A program made the translations under genes and the position numbers. A stretch of DNA of 39,940 bases from BS150m-G50 sp964501185 [NCBI: uncultured Bacteroidia bacterium]. GTDB lineage: Bacteria; CAIWAD01; BS150m-G50. How positions within the stretch are numbered: position 1 is the stretch's first letter; every line of letters begins with the position of its first letter. Where the stretch lies: assembly GCA_964501185.1 (NCBI GenBank), contig CAZCRT010000028.1, positions 1-39,940 on the forward strand, read 5' to 3'. Shown here piece by piece: positions 19,518-28,207 of this stretch. Below the pieces are notes generated by a model. It ran no database searches. It saw nothing but the letters and a program-made list of their open reading frames with translations, and was not told where the DNA came from.

Positions 19518-19997
19518 CTACTTCTCCGCATACCCACCACCCTTCAGAATCTGGAAAGCTCGATAGATCTGCTCCAGCAGGAAAACCCGTACCAGGCGAT
19601 GGTTGAAAGTCATCCGGGAAAGTGCAATTACTTCCTGGCAATTATCCCTCAGCTGCTGATCAACACCCCAGGGGCCACCGATGACGAAATCCACCTGCCT
19701 GCCGCTTTCAATCAAGTGTCGATTAAGCAGCACGGCAAACTCCTTAGAGCTGACCTGCCTGCCCCGTTCATCAAGCGCAATCTGAACAGCGCCTGTCTGG
19801 AAACTGCTGCGGATCAGTTCACCCTCCTGATGTCTGATCCGGCCAGGTGTTTCACTGCTGTAGCTGACCTTTGTTTTTAGCTGCACGATTTCCATATCTG
19901 CATAGGGTTTTATCCGCTTGCGAAAATCCTGCTCCGCTGCCTGCAGGTAGTCCTCCTTTGTCTTACCGATACAGATCATCCGGATGCGATAGGCCAT
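19518..19997 (-). CDS. 23S rRNA pseudouridine-1915 N3-methyltransferase
   Basis: The protein has 159 residues, the normal size of RlmH, a small SPOUT methyltransferase acting on helix 69 of 70S ribosomes. The knotted SAM site appears as FVIGGPWGVDQQLRDNC near 105-121, then LSRMTFNHRLVRVFLLEQIYRAFQI. The usual ending GxPYH is here GGGYAEK, slightly divergent at the C-terminus. Its start overlaps the folC stop by one base. Confidence 0.95.
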   Translation of the reverse strand: MAYRIRMICIGKTKEDYLQAAEQDFRKRIKPYADMEIVQLKTKVSYSSETPGRIRHQEGELIRSSFQTGAVQIALDERGRQVSSKEFAVLLNRHLIESGRQVDFVIGGPWGVDQQLRDNCQEVIALSRMTFNHRLVRVFLLEQIYRAFQILKGGGYAEK

Positions 19998-21301
19998 TAT
20001 TCCACCAATCTTTTACGACTGAAAGGTTCCAGATTCAGTTGACGGTATACCGCCTCCGCGACATGAAATGAGCCACAGGCAACCAGTAACTGACCATGTT
20101 TCCAGTCAGCACACGCCTGCTGCCAGGCCTTTGAGAATTGAGCAGGCGCCGGTGCGTCCGGGAAAAGCTCATTAACCACCTGCTCCAGCTCCGCCGCTGC
20201 CAGCCCCCGGTGATAGGGGATCACCAGAGGATGTATCCTGTCTGTATGTGCAGCAATTACCTGGAGGTACTCCTGCCACTCCTTGTCACCGAAAGTACCG
20301 TATAGAACAACCGGTTGCAGTCCCGGATAGACGGCCTCAAGTGCCTCAAACAGTGCCCGTGCCGCATCAGGGTTGTGTGCCGTATCAACCACTGTCAGTG
20401 GATCCCGGCAAACCTGATCCAGACGTCCCGGCCAGGACCACTCTGTCAGGTCAAGCAGTTCTCCCTGTGGCGGCCTGCGGTGTACAGAACAGAATGCTGC
20501 CATCGCACATTGGAGGTTGTCAATCTGATATTGTCCACTCAATGGCAAACGCACTTCCACTTTCCGCCCGCTCCCTGCAAAGCGGGCAAACAGGTTGGTC
20601 TGAAGCGGTGTCTGATTGCTGATTTCCAGAGTCAGAAATTCCTCCGGCAGCTGAAACAGCGCCCCCCGGCTTTCTGCTTCCGCCTGCAGTATCTCCCGCA
20701 GCTCAGGATCACGTTCACCACAGATGAAGGGGACACCTTCCTTCATGGCGCCTGCTTTATCCCGGGCAATAGCTTCCCGGGTAGTGCCCAGGCGTCCGGT
20801 ATGATCCAGATGCACAGCTGTCAGGATCACCACCTCCGGTTGTATCACACTGGTCGCATCCCAGGTACCACCCATACCGGCCTCTATTACTGCCGCTTCC
20901 ACCCGCTGCTGCTTGAAATGGATGAACGCCATCGCCGTGAACACTTCAAAAAAAGTAGCATCCCATCGTTCCGCAATCGGTCGCAACTCTTCCCAGATTG
21001 CCAGAAACTGCTCCTTCGGAATCGGCCTGTTCTGACAGATAATCCGTTCTGTCGCGGAAACGAGGTGGGGTGAAGTATACAAACCGGTGCGCAATCCTTC
21101 ACGCTCCAGCAGAGCGGACAGCATGCGGGCACTGCTTCCCTTACCGTTGGTTCCGATCAGGTGAAACGTTGGATAATCGAACTGGGGATCACCGATATCA
21201 GCCAGCAGTGAGGTAATCTGCGTCAGTGAGGGATTAATCTTGTCCCGCACCCGCTGGTAGATGTGCTGCAGGACAGCTTCGATTCCGTCAGTTGTTTTCA
21301 T
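19997..21301 (-). CDS. Bifunctional folylpolyglutamate / dihydrofolate synthase
   Basis: The protein has 434 residues. It is a Mur-ligase-like enzyme adding glutamate to folates and probably to dihydropteroate. The P-loop IGTNGKGSSARML lies near 48-60, YTSPHLVSATERI near 76-88, GMGGTWDATSVI near 142-153, and VDTAHNPDAARALFEAL in the C-terminal domain. The start overlaps the end of the amidase gene by 14 bases. It contains one GTGATACA copy in sense orientation that encodes V-I-Q. Confidence 0.94.
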   Translation of the reverse strand: MKTTDGIEAVLQHIYQRVRDKINPSLTQITSLLADIGDPQFDYPTFHLIGTNGKGSSARMLSALLEREGLRTGLYTSPHLVSATERIICQNRPIPKEQFLAIWEELRPIAERWDATFFEVFTAMAFIHFKQQRVEAAVIEAGMGGTWDATSVIQPEVVILTAVHLDHTGRLGTTREAIARDKAGAMKEGVPFICGERDPELREILQAEAESRGALFQLPEEFLTLEISNQTPLQTNLFARFAGSGRKVEVRLPLSGQYQIDNLQCAMAAFCSVHRRPPQGELLDLTEWSWPGRLDQVCRDPLTVVDTAHNPDAARALFEALEAVYPGLQPVVLYGTFGDKEWQEYLQVIAAHTDRIHPLVIPYHRGLAAAELEQVVNELFPDAPAPAQFSKAWQQACADWKHGQLLVACGSFHVAEAVYRQLNLEPFSRKRLVE

Positions 21302-22808
21302 ATTGATGCTTGAATTCGAGAATACTCTGGTAAAGTGCCTGTGCTATCTCTTTGCGCCCATTGGCAGATTTGAGTAAATTGTAGTCACGCCGGTTGGTCA
21401 GGAAACCCGCTTCCAGCAGTACTGCCGGCATGGAAGCACCCCAGAGCACATAGAATCCAGCCTGGCTGATGCCACCCGAATGTGGGCGAATCAGTGGCGA
21501 GAGATGTGGCTTCAGTTGAAGAGCGAAGTGGGCCGACTCCTGTACAAAGGCTGATTGCGCCAGAGACATCAGAATGTAGTTGTCAGTACGCATGGCATCG
21601 TAATGCTCAGGCGCGTTCTCGAGCTTGACTACTGCGTTCTCTTTCAACGCTACATTGAGTGCATACTCGTTGCGGGCAGTTCGCAGCAGGAAGGTCTCGA
21701 AACCACGTGCACTGCTGTTGCGGGCAGCATTACAGTGGATACTTATAAACAGTTTGCCTTCGTGTTCGTTGGCAAAACGGGTCCTCTGCTTCAGGGAAAT
21801 GAAACGATCGTCACGACGGGTCATATGAACCTGAAAGCGGCCATCTGCCAGCAGCAGTTTTTCCAGCTCCAGGGAGATACCAAGTGTGATCGTTTTTTCA
21901 TACATACCCCAGGGTGAGATAGCTCCGGGGTCTTTGCCACCATGCCCGGGGTCGAGAATGATAGTATCCAGTGACCAGCCAGCCGGTGCTGTCCAGGGGG
22001 GTAACTCTGCTGCCAGTTCAATAGATGCACTACTGCTGAATAAAAAACTGATCCGCTGCTGATCATCGCTTTCGAATATCTCCAGAAGTTCCAGATCGCT
22101 GTTGAAGTCAAATTCTATTCGCAGACTGTCACCTCCTGAATCAACCTGGAAACCGGATATTGCGGGGTGATGTATCACGCCAGGCAACTGTACACCGGGT
22201 AGAGCAGATTTTGCGAAATGGAGCCGGGCAGTATGATTAACAGCGTAACCGGAATAGTTGGGTATCTGATCCAGTTGAATCCTGAGTAGTAATCCAACCG
22301 GCAATTCTGCAATAGTGAACCCGCTGACTCCCGGCTTGCGTTGTACTAACAGTTCTCTTGCAACCGGATCATATTCCCAGTCGCCGGAACCGGATGGCAT
22401 CAGCTGTTGCAATAATATCAGGGGCAACAGCAATCCATCCCCGGAAGTCTGTGGCCGGGCGGGAAGTTGATATATCTGCTCACCCCGGCTGAAGTAGCGA
22501 TTTTCTCCCATCAACTTCAGCTCGATACCACCAACAAAGAGATAGTGATATGGTTCAGCCCGATAATGCGAACAACCGGTAGCCGCTACCAGATCGGACA
22601 ATGTGATACAAATCTGGTCGGTGCTTAAAATAACTGGCAACAGGAAATCATCACGACCATTGCTGACCAGCAGTTCACGGTCATCCCACGCAAACAGTGT
22701 CTGGTTACAGGTGCCAAACATCAACAACAACAGCAGGCCGGTACTCCAATTGAAGCTTGCAGATGCAGAGAAACTACTGTGCCGGGTAATGTAGCGAGTG
22801 TGATTCAT
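21288..22808 (-). CDS. N-acetylmuramoyl-L-alanine amidase (Amidase_3, with N-terminal AMIN-like region)
   Basis: The protein has 506 residues and cleaves the amide bond between MurNAc and the stem peptide. A signal sequence with a hydrophobic stretch LLLLLMFG lies about residues 27-40 after a longer-than-usual polar start. A beta-rich AMIN-like region runs to about 275. The zinc amidase has LDPGHGGKDPGAI (His), YEKTITLGISLELEK (Glu), SIHCNAA (His) and the catalytic Glu in VLLEAGFLTN. It lies 24 bases after the Nudix gene. Two GTGATACA copies are present. The role is likely cell separation or wall turnover, and an AMIN region suggests septal localisation. Confidence 0.93.
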   Translation of the reverse strand: MNHTRYITRHSSFSASASFNWSTGLLLLLMFGTCNQTLFAWDDRELLVSNGRDDFLLPVILSTDQICITLSDLVAATGCSHYRAEPYHYLFVGGIELKLMGENRYFSRGEQIYQLPARPQTSGDGLLLPLILLQQLMPSGSGDWEYDPVARELLVQRKPGVSGFTIAELPVGLLLRIQLDQIPNYSGYAVNHTARLHFAKSALPGVQLPGVIHHPAISGFQVDSGGDSLRIEFDFNSDLELLEIFESDDQQRISFLFSSSASIELAAELPPWTAPAGWSLDTIILDPGHGGKDPGAISPWGMYEKTITLGISLELEKLLLADGRFQVHMTRRDDRFISLKQRTRFANEHEGKLFISIHCNAARNSSARGFETFLLRTARNEYALNVALKENAVVKLENAPEHYDAMRTDNYILMSLAQSAFVQESAHFALQLKPHLSPLIRPHSGGISQAGFYVLWGASMPAVLLEAGFLTNRRDYNLLKSANGRKEIAQALYQSILEFKHQYENN

Positions 22809-22832
22809 CTGACCGGGTAAGCTCCAGCTTTA

Positions 22833-23303
22833 TTATCCATTTGTGTCACCTTCAAGTGCTCTGAGAATATTCCGCAGACTCTCCCGGTTCTCAGGCCAGT
22901 GGAGCATCTGCAAAGCTGCTTCCGGTTCCACCCAACCCCAGGCGTCATGTTCATCAGAAAGAAGCGGCACAAACTGTGGTATGACTATGTAATACACCGT
23001 TTCTGTTATTTGTTTATCATTGCTGTAATAGTGCCAGAATCCGGGGGCAAGTGTGAAACAGTGGCGGCAAACTGGTGATGTGTTGAACTCAATATCCTGA
23101 CCTGTTTCTTCAAAAAACTCCCGCCGGGCTGTCTCGGACTCCGACTCCCCAGCTTCAACACCACCGGTAACTCCCTGCCAGAAACGATTGCGATCCGGTT
23201 TTCTACGCAGCAACAGTACACGTCTTGAACCATCATTGGCCACAGGGGTAATCGCATAAACCGCTACCTGCAGGGGAAGACGACGCCTGTTCCTGGTTTC
23301 CAT
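22833..23303 (-). CDS. Nudix hydrolase, NudB-like
   Basis: The protein has 156 residues. A perfect Nudix box spacing is seen: G, five residues, E, seven residues, REFFEETGQ (about 46-68), preceded by RNRFWQGVTGG, which resembles dihydroneopterin triphosphate pyrophosphatase. Lying two genes upstream of folC, it could supply the folate pathway, but other nucleoside triphosphate derivatives are possible. It is the first gene of the long minus-strand run and diverges from the plus-strand deo operon across a 308-base gap. Confidence 0.85.
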   Translation of the reverse strand: METRNRRRLPLQVAVYAITPVANDGSRRVLLLRRKPDRNRFWQGVTGGVEAGESESETARREFFEETGQDIEFNTSPVCRHCFTLAPGFWHYYSNDKQITETVYYIVIPQFVPLLSDEHDAWGWVEPEAALQMLHWPENRESLRNILRALEGDTNG

Positions 23304-23516
23304 TTCACTTACCCGGGGGTTGGTTGGTTCTAGTAAAGCTATCTGTCAAAGTCATATGACAATAATGAAACAAACTACCAGTGACTGTCACAAATACCAA
23401 CAGTGAATGATAACTGGCTGGAACACCGGCAATGTAGAGAGGGTATTCGGCAGGGTTATCTTGTGATCATTAATGCGACCGTTTATTCGTCTCACGCCAC
23501 TTACAAAAGAGCCTGT

Positions 23517-23545
23517 TTGACATAGCTGCCATTATTGGTTAGATT
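23517..23545 (+). promoter_or_regulatory. Promoter of the mutase-eutN-deoC-deoA operon
   Basis: TTGACA (23517-23522), a 17-base spacer, then TAGATT (23540-23545). The expected transcript start is near 23552, giving a leader of about 60 bases. No obvious operator palindrome overlaps it. It is the best-placed plus-strand promoter in the divergent gap. Confidence 0.65.
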
Positions 23546-23611
23546 GTTACTTACTCATGATCACAACAGAAGATCATCTTTTCCAGAAATTCTATGCAAC
23601 AAGAGGTTCGC

Positions 23612-24967
23612 ATGTTGATGGTAAGTGTTTCCGGTATTCGAGGCATTGTGGGCAATGGCCTTACTACACAGGTTGCCACCCGATTTGCTTCAGCTTACGG
23701 CAGCTGGACCGGACCGGTAACGATTGTGGTAGGACGGGATTCCCGTATTTCTGGACCTATGCTGCAGCGTGCCGTAACGGCCGGGTTGCAGGCGGTCGGC
23801 TGTAATGTAGTAGAAATTGGCATTGCTGCCACGCCCACTGTACCGATGATCATGAAGAAAATCGGTGCCGGTGGTGGTATTGCAATAACCGCCAGTCACA
23901 ATCCCGCTCAGTGGAATGCTCTGAAGATGTTTGCGCCGGATGGTCTTTTTCTTGACACCGATCAGGGTCGGGAGGTGGTGCGTCTTTACGAGTCCACGGA
24001 AAAGTCTCACGAAATTGACTGGTCACAGGTTGATGAACTGGGTGAGGTTTCTACTCTGGAAGCACCTGAAGAGGAACATATAAGCCGTATTCTCGATCTC
24101 AACCTGCTGGATGTACCCGCCCTGCGTAAGCGCAACTTCAATGTCGCTATCGATACTGTTAATGGTGCCGGTGGTTTGATCCTGCCCCAACTGCTGCAGG
24201 AACTGGGCTGTGATGTTACCCGTATCAACAGTGACCCGACCGGTGATTTTGCCCATACTCCAGAACCACTGCCTGAGAACCTCAATCAGCTGCAGCAGAC
24301 GATTAAAGAGGGTAGTTTTGATATCGGATTTGCCGTCGATCCGGATGTAGACCGTCTGGCAATTCTCGATTCCAGCGGGGAACCCCTTGGTGAAGAGCGC
24401 ACCCTCTGCCTCGCTTCGAAATTTGTACTTGAGCAGAAACCGGGAGCTCTGGTAGCCAATATTTCATCAACACGCGCGCTCGACGATATCGCTGCTGAAT
24501 TCAGAGTACCAATACACAGGACACCGGTGGGTGAAGTCCACGTGGCGCTGAAAATGAGGGAAACCGATGCTGCAATCGGCGGTGAAGGCAACGGTGGTGT
24601 GCTGTTACCAGAGCTGCATCTCGGTCGTGACGCTCCTGTGGGAGCTGCCCTGATATTGCAGCAGATGCTTTACAGTGGCAAAACCATCCGTGAACTGGAC
24701 AGCACTATTCCTGCTTACAGTCTGAAGAAAACCCGCATCGAGCTGGGTGAGCGGGAATTCGATCTGAATCAGTGGCAGGACAAACTGCAGGAACTGTTTC
24801 CCGGCAGTGAACTCAACCTGATCGATGGTATCAAGATAGTGCTGCCAGACTCCTGGGTACAGATTCGTAAATCCAATACCGAACCGATTCTACGGATTTT
24901 TGCTGAAGCCCCGAGTGCGGATGCTGCCACAGAACTTGTCACCAGAGTACAGCAATTACTAGACTGA
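23612..24967 (+). CDS. Alpha-D-phosphohexomutase family enzyme (phosphoglucosamine/phosphopento-mutase candidate)
   Basis: The protein has 451 residues from the ATG at 23612, which has AAGAGG five bases upstream. An in-frame ATG at 23594 lacks a site. The active phosphoserine is in TASHNP (Ser95), the metal loop is DPDVDR at 243-248, the sugar loop GGEGNGGVLLPELHLGRD starts at 323, and the phosphate loop RKSNTEPILRI is near the end. The GGEGNGG loop is of the archaeal-type GlmM/phosphomannomutase subgroup. The archaeal phosphopentomutase of Thermococcus kodakarensis is also in this superfamily. Because it heads an operon with deoC and a nucleoside phosphorylase, I infer that it may turn deoxyribose-1-phosphate into deoxyribose-5-phosphate. 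GlmM for cell-wall synthesis is the main alternative. Confidence 0.85.
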   Translation: MLMVSVSGIRGIVGNGLTTQVATRFASAYGSWTGPVTIVVGRDSRISGPMLQRAVTAGLQAVGCNVVEIGIAATPTVPMIMKKIGAGGGIAITASHNPAQWNALKMFAPDGLFLDTDQGREVVRLYESTEKSHEIDWSQVDELGEVSTLEAPEEEHISRILDLNLLDVPALRKRNFNVAIDTVNGAGGLILPQLLQELGCDVTRINSDPTGDFAHTPEPLPENLNQLQQTIKEGSFDIGFAVDPDVDRLAILDSSGEPLGEERTLCLASKFVLEQKPGALVANISSTRALDDIAAEFRVPIHRTPVGEVHVALKMRETDAAIGGEGNGGVLLPELHLGRDAPVGAALILQQMLYSGKTIRELDSTIPAYSLKKTRIELGEREFDLNQWQDKLQELFPGSELNLIDGIKIVLPDSWVQIRKSNTEPILRIFAEAPSADAATELVTRVQQLLD

Positions 24968-24990
24968 GCCTTTAGAAACTGGAGGTCTGC

Positions 24991-25275
24991 TTGTTACTGG
25001 CACGTGTAGTAGGTGATGTCGTCAGCACCAGGAAGGATAAGGAACTCAACAACTGGAAACTGATGCTGGTAGAAAAAGTGGATCTGAAGGGTAATGCGGA
25101 CGGTGATACATTTATCGCTGTTGACAAAGCTCAAGCCGGCATAGATGATCTGGTGCTGATAAATAAGGAAGGTAGCGGTGCCCGCCTGCTGCTGGACAAT
25201 GAGCAGATACCGGTGCAGGCGGTAATTGTCGGCGTCGTGGACGGATATGAGGTAAGTGAGGATCATGATGAATGA
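24991..25275 (+). CDS. EutN/CcmL family bacterial microcompartment vertex protein
   Basis: The protein has 94 residues with a TTG start preceded by GGAGGT. EutN/CcmL proteins form pentamers that cap the vertices of microcompartment shells. Family hallmarks in order are [22 protein letters not shown], a [20 protein letters not shown] segment, EGSGAR (usually GSSAR) and [11 protein letters not shown]. It lies 23 bases after the mutase gene and overlaps deoC by eight bases, so it is co-translated with the aldolase. No hexameric or trimeric shell gene (BMC-H, BMC-T) is in this window. One GTGATACA copy lies in frame, encoding G-D-T. Confidence 0.93.
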   Translation: MLLARVVGDVVSTRKDKELNNWKLMLVEKVDLKGNADGDTFIAVDKAQAGIDDLVLINKEGSGARLLLDNEQIPVQAVIVGVVDGYEVSEDHDE

Positions 25276-26050
25276 GCTTGAACGAATAGTCCAGGAGGAA
25301 CTCCAGTCCAGTGGCCGCTGGGTCAATGACCACCCGGAGTACGGTGAATACCTGGTGGAGTGCGGTGCGGACAGGCTCAGTTGTACAGTTGGGCTGATCC
25401 GACGGGTTAAGGAAGACCTGGCACATATGATCGACCATACCCTCCTCAAGCCGGAAGGAACGACCCCTGAGGTAATGAAGCTGGTTTCCGAAGCGAGGGA
25501 TAACGGTTTCGCTTCTGTCTGTGTCAACCCCTACTGGGTCAGTCTCTGCGCTGGTGAACTACGTGGCACAAAAGTCGATGTTTGCACGGTAGTAGGATTC
25601 CCACTCGGGGCTACAACACGTACAACAAAAGCTGCTGAAACCACAGAAGCTACAGCCAACGGTGCCACAGAAATCGATATGGTACTGAATGTCGGTGCAC
25701 TTAAGGATGGTAATTTCAACTATATCCGTCAGGATATCGGTGGCGTGGTGCGCGCAGCCGGAGGACGGCTGGTAAAGGTGATCCTGGAAACCTGCCTGCT
25801 CACTGATCAGGAAATAATCCAGGCTTCTCTGCTGGCGCAGGAAGCAGGCGCTTCATTTGTAAAAACATCAACCGGCTTCAATAAAGGAGGAGCAACAGCA
25901 GCACACGTAGCTCTGATGCGCCGTGTTGTTGGCCGTGACATGGGAGTGAAAGCCTCCGGTGGTGTCCGCTCATTTGGTGATGCCTTAACCATGCTGGAGT
26001 CAGGTGCAGATCGCATCGGTGCCAGCGCTTCAGTCGCGATAATATCATGA
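25268..26050 (+). CDS. Deoxyribose-phosphate aldolase with N-terminal extension
   Basis: The protein has 260 residues from the ATG at 25268 (GAGGA five bases upstream). A GTG at 25256 and an ATG at 25265 are alternatives. It splits deoxyribose-5-phosphate into glyceraldehyde-3-phosphate and acetaldehyde. The barrel starts near residue 50 ([11 protein letters not shown]). The proton-relay Asp137 is in EIDMVLNVG, the Schiff-base Lys199 in FVKTSTGF, and Lys228 in GVKASGGVR. Residues 1-48 have no counterpart in ordinary DeoC. They begin with an amphipathic helix [13 protein letters not shown] like microcompartment encapsulation peptides, then a charged linker with two Cys. The overlap with eutN supports a shell-associated role. 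Confidence 0.94.
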   Translation: MNELERIVQEELQSSGRWVNDHPEYGEYLVECGADRLSCTVGLIRRVKEDLAHMIDHTLLKPEGTTPEVMKLVSEARDNGFASVCVNPYWVSLCAGELRGTKVDVCTVVGFPLGATTRTTKAAETTEATANGATEIDMVLNVGALKDGNFNYIRQDIGGVVRAAGGRLVKVILETCLLTDQEIIQASLLAQEAGASFVKTSTGFNKGGATAAHVALMRRVVGRDMGVKASGGVRSFGDALTMLESGADRIGASASVAIIS

Positions 26051-26099
26051 ATTGGTTTTTCCTGAAAGCGATACTGTGGTATCGAAGCGAGAACAGTAA

Positions 26100-27452
26100 A
26101 TGACAGCTTACGAGATAATACAGAAAAAACAGCGTGGTGAAGAACTCACACGCGCTGAATTGAGCTTCATGCTCGACGGGATGCTGGCTGACACAGTTCC
26201 CGGTTACCAGATTGCCGCGCTGCTGATGGCTACCTATTTCAAGGGGATGACCTCTGAGGAGACATATCTCCTCACTGACATCATGCTCAATTCCGGTGAA
26301 GTCCTTGACTTTTCGCAACTCGCACTACCCCGTGCCGACAAACACTCTACAGGTGGTGTCGGTGATAAAGTGACTTTGATCCTGGCGCCACTGCTGGCTG
26401 CAGGTGGAGTGGCAGTGCCAATGATCTCAGGCCGCGGTCTGGGGCATACCGGTGGTACCCTGGACAAGCTGGAGGCAATTCCGGGATTTTCTACCACCCA
26501 TACCCCGGCAGAATTTCGCAGGCAGGTTGAGCAGATCGGACTCTGTATCACAAGTCAATCTGACCTGCTGGTTCCCGCTGACCGGCTTCTGTACGCAATG
26601 CGGGATGTTACTGCCACCGTGGAGTCGGTACCGTTGATCACCGGTAGTATCATGAGCAAAAAACTGGCTGAGGGGATCGATACCCTGTTGCTGGATGTCA
26701 AGGTTGGATCCGGTGCCATCTTCCAGACACTTGAGGAAGCGCTGAAACTCACCCGTAGCCTGCTGGCGATCGGCCAGCGTGCTGATGTTGGAACTGCAGC
26801 CCTGATCACCCAGATGGAGCAACCACTCGGAAACAGTATCGGTAACTGGAATGAAGTAGTGGAATCTGTAAACTGCCTCCATGATGACTGGCCGGAAGAT
26901 TTGCGGGAAGTCACATTGGCGCAGGCCGGGGTTATCTTTCAGCTGACCGGACGCTCCAGGAGTATTACTGACGGGATCATACTGGCTGAACAACTGATTG
27001 CAGACGGAAAAGCACTCGGAAAATTCTATGAATTTGTAGAAGCACAGGGCGGTGACAGCAGTTTACTCAGGGATAATCCTGATATATGCAGAGCCCGCTA
27101 CCGTTATACTCTGACAGCGCCTGCGACCGGGTATATCGAGCAGCTCAACGCACGCACTTTCGGTCTGACAGCTGTAGCTATGGGTGCCGGCAGACTCCAG
27201 ATGAATGACCGGCTGGATATCAACGCCGGTATCACACTGAATGTCAAAGTTGGTGATCAGGTTGAAGCAGGTGTTGATATCGGCGGTTTTTACGCTGACC
27301 GGGAATTGCCGGAAGCGGAATTCAACGCTCGTTTGCAGAAGGCGATAGTCATCAGTCCCGGCGTGGTGCAACCACTTCCTGCTATATTGAAACTGGTAAC
27401 ACCGACAGCTGAAAAGTCCTGGACAGATGCTTTGAACGAGAGTCTCCAGTGA
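26100..27452 (+). CDS. Pyrimidine-nucleoside (thymidine) phosphorylase
   Basis: The protein has 450 residues. It phosphorolyses thymidine, deoxyuridine or uridine to base plus (deoxy)ribose-1-phosphate. The N-terminal helical domain is followed by the phosphate site KHSTGGVGDKVTLILAPLLA near 81-100, ISGRGLGHTGGTLDKLEAIPGF near 109-130, then ITGSIMSKKLAEG and LLDVKVGSGAIF. The C-terminal PYNP domain (about 340-430) is present. The length and C-terminal domain suit the Pdp/DeoA group rather than AMP phosphorylase. It lies 49 bases after deoC and overlaps the following lipoprotein gene by three bases. One GTGATACA copy lies antisense. Confidence 0.95.
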   Translation: MTAYEIIQKKQRGEELTRAELSFMLDGMLADTVPGYQIAALLMATYFKGMTSEETYLLTDIMLNSGEVLDFSQLALPRADKHSTGGVGDKVTLILAPLLAAGGVAVPMISGRGLGHTGGTLDKLEAIPGFSTTHTPAEFRRQVEQIGLCITSQSDLLVPADRLLYAMRDVTATVESVPLITGSIMSKKLAEGIDTLLLDVKVGSGAIFQTLEEALKLTRSLLAIGQRADVGTAALITQMEQPLGNSIGNWNEVVESVNCLHDDWPEDLREVTLAQAGVIFQLTGRSRSITDGIILAEQLIADGKALGKFYEFVEAQGGDSSLLRDNPDICRARYRYTLTAPATGYIEQLNARTFGLTAVAMGAGRLQMNDRLDINAGITLNVKVGDQVEAGVDIGGFYADRELPEAEFNARLQKAIVISPGVVQPLPAILKLVTPTAEKSWTDALNESLQ

Positions 27453-28207
27453 TACGCTGGCAATTGATAACACCACTTCTACTTTTGCTGCTATATGGCT
27501 GTGTTCCTGACGATGATCCTTCCTCGCGTGCCGGCTATTTCATACTCAGCAGCCAGAGCACACTCTGGCAACTTCCCCCCGGCGCTGAGAATTTCACCCT
27601 GCAGGGTAGCGTCCCTTCAACACCACAGGTTCTGGCCGGTGATGATCAGCTCCAGCTGTTGACATGTCCCTCTGATAATGACTGCCTGGCGCTCCTCAAT
27701 CAGGTCTCGCTCGGGTACAGTTGTCTCTACTCAATTCCTGTCAGCAACAATCCACACCGCGCTCTGGCCTGGACACCACCCGATCATGCCTGGTGGCTGC
27801 AGTCAAATGGTCAGCTGCTCGGTGGTATTGATCTTGAAAACGGGCTACCGGTACCCGCCTTCGCTACAGGAACTCCTGAGCTTGCATCAATGACCGGTGT
27901 TACCGTTTTCGAACCTACGGTGAATGACATCGTTCTGCAACCGGGTGAGTTACTGGCGATTACTGCAACACCCGGCCCACAGGCTCTGTTGTACTGTCTG
28001 CGGCCACTTGACCAGAACTCAGAATTTATCGGTACAGTTCCTTCGCTGGCACCAATAACGCTGCTTCCGGACGGTCAACTGATCGGTTGCGCTACTGACA
28101 GTGACCTCATCCTGTCAGTCAATCTTTCGGATCTGACTATAGACACGCTCGATTTCAGACAACCGGTCATTAACCCGGCAGCATTGTGCTGGCTGGAGCA
28201 ACCCTGA
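27449..28207 (+). CDS. Lipoprotein of unknown function
   Basis: The protein has 252 residues with a GTG start that overlaps the phosphorylase stop (GTGA). A short signal LITPLLLLLLYGC has a lipobox with Cys18, so Lgt should lipidate it. DDDPSS after the Cys suggests an outer-membrane sorting or flexible tether. The rest is beta-rich with repeated short units (LAGDDQLQLLTC, LLPDGQLIGC, SDLILSVNLSDLTIDTLD) recalling a small beta-propeller. There are several paired cysteines. I recognise no family. Tight coupling to the deo genes hints at a role in nucleoside or DNA acquisition, but this is inference only. Confidence 0.7.
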   Translation: MIRWQLITPLLLLLLYGCVPDDDPSSRAGYFILSSQSTLWQLPPGAENFTLQGSVPSTPQVLAGDDQLQLLTCPSDNDCLALLNQVSLGYSCLYSIPVSNNPHRALAWTPPDHAWWLQSNGQLLGGIDLENGLPVPAFATGTPELASMTGVTVFEPTVNDIVLQPGELLAITATPGPQALLYCLRPLDQNSEFIGTVPSLAPITLLPDGQLIGCATDSDLILSVNLSDLTIDTLDFRQPVINPAALCWLEQP

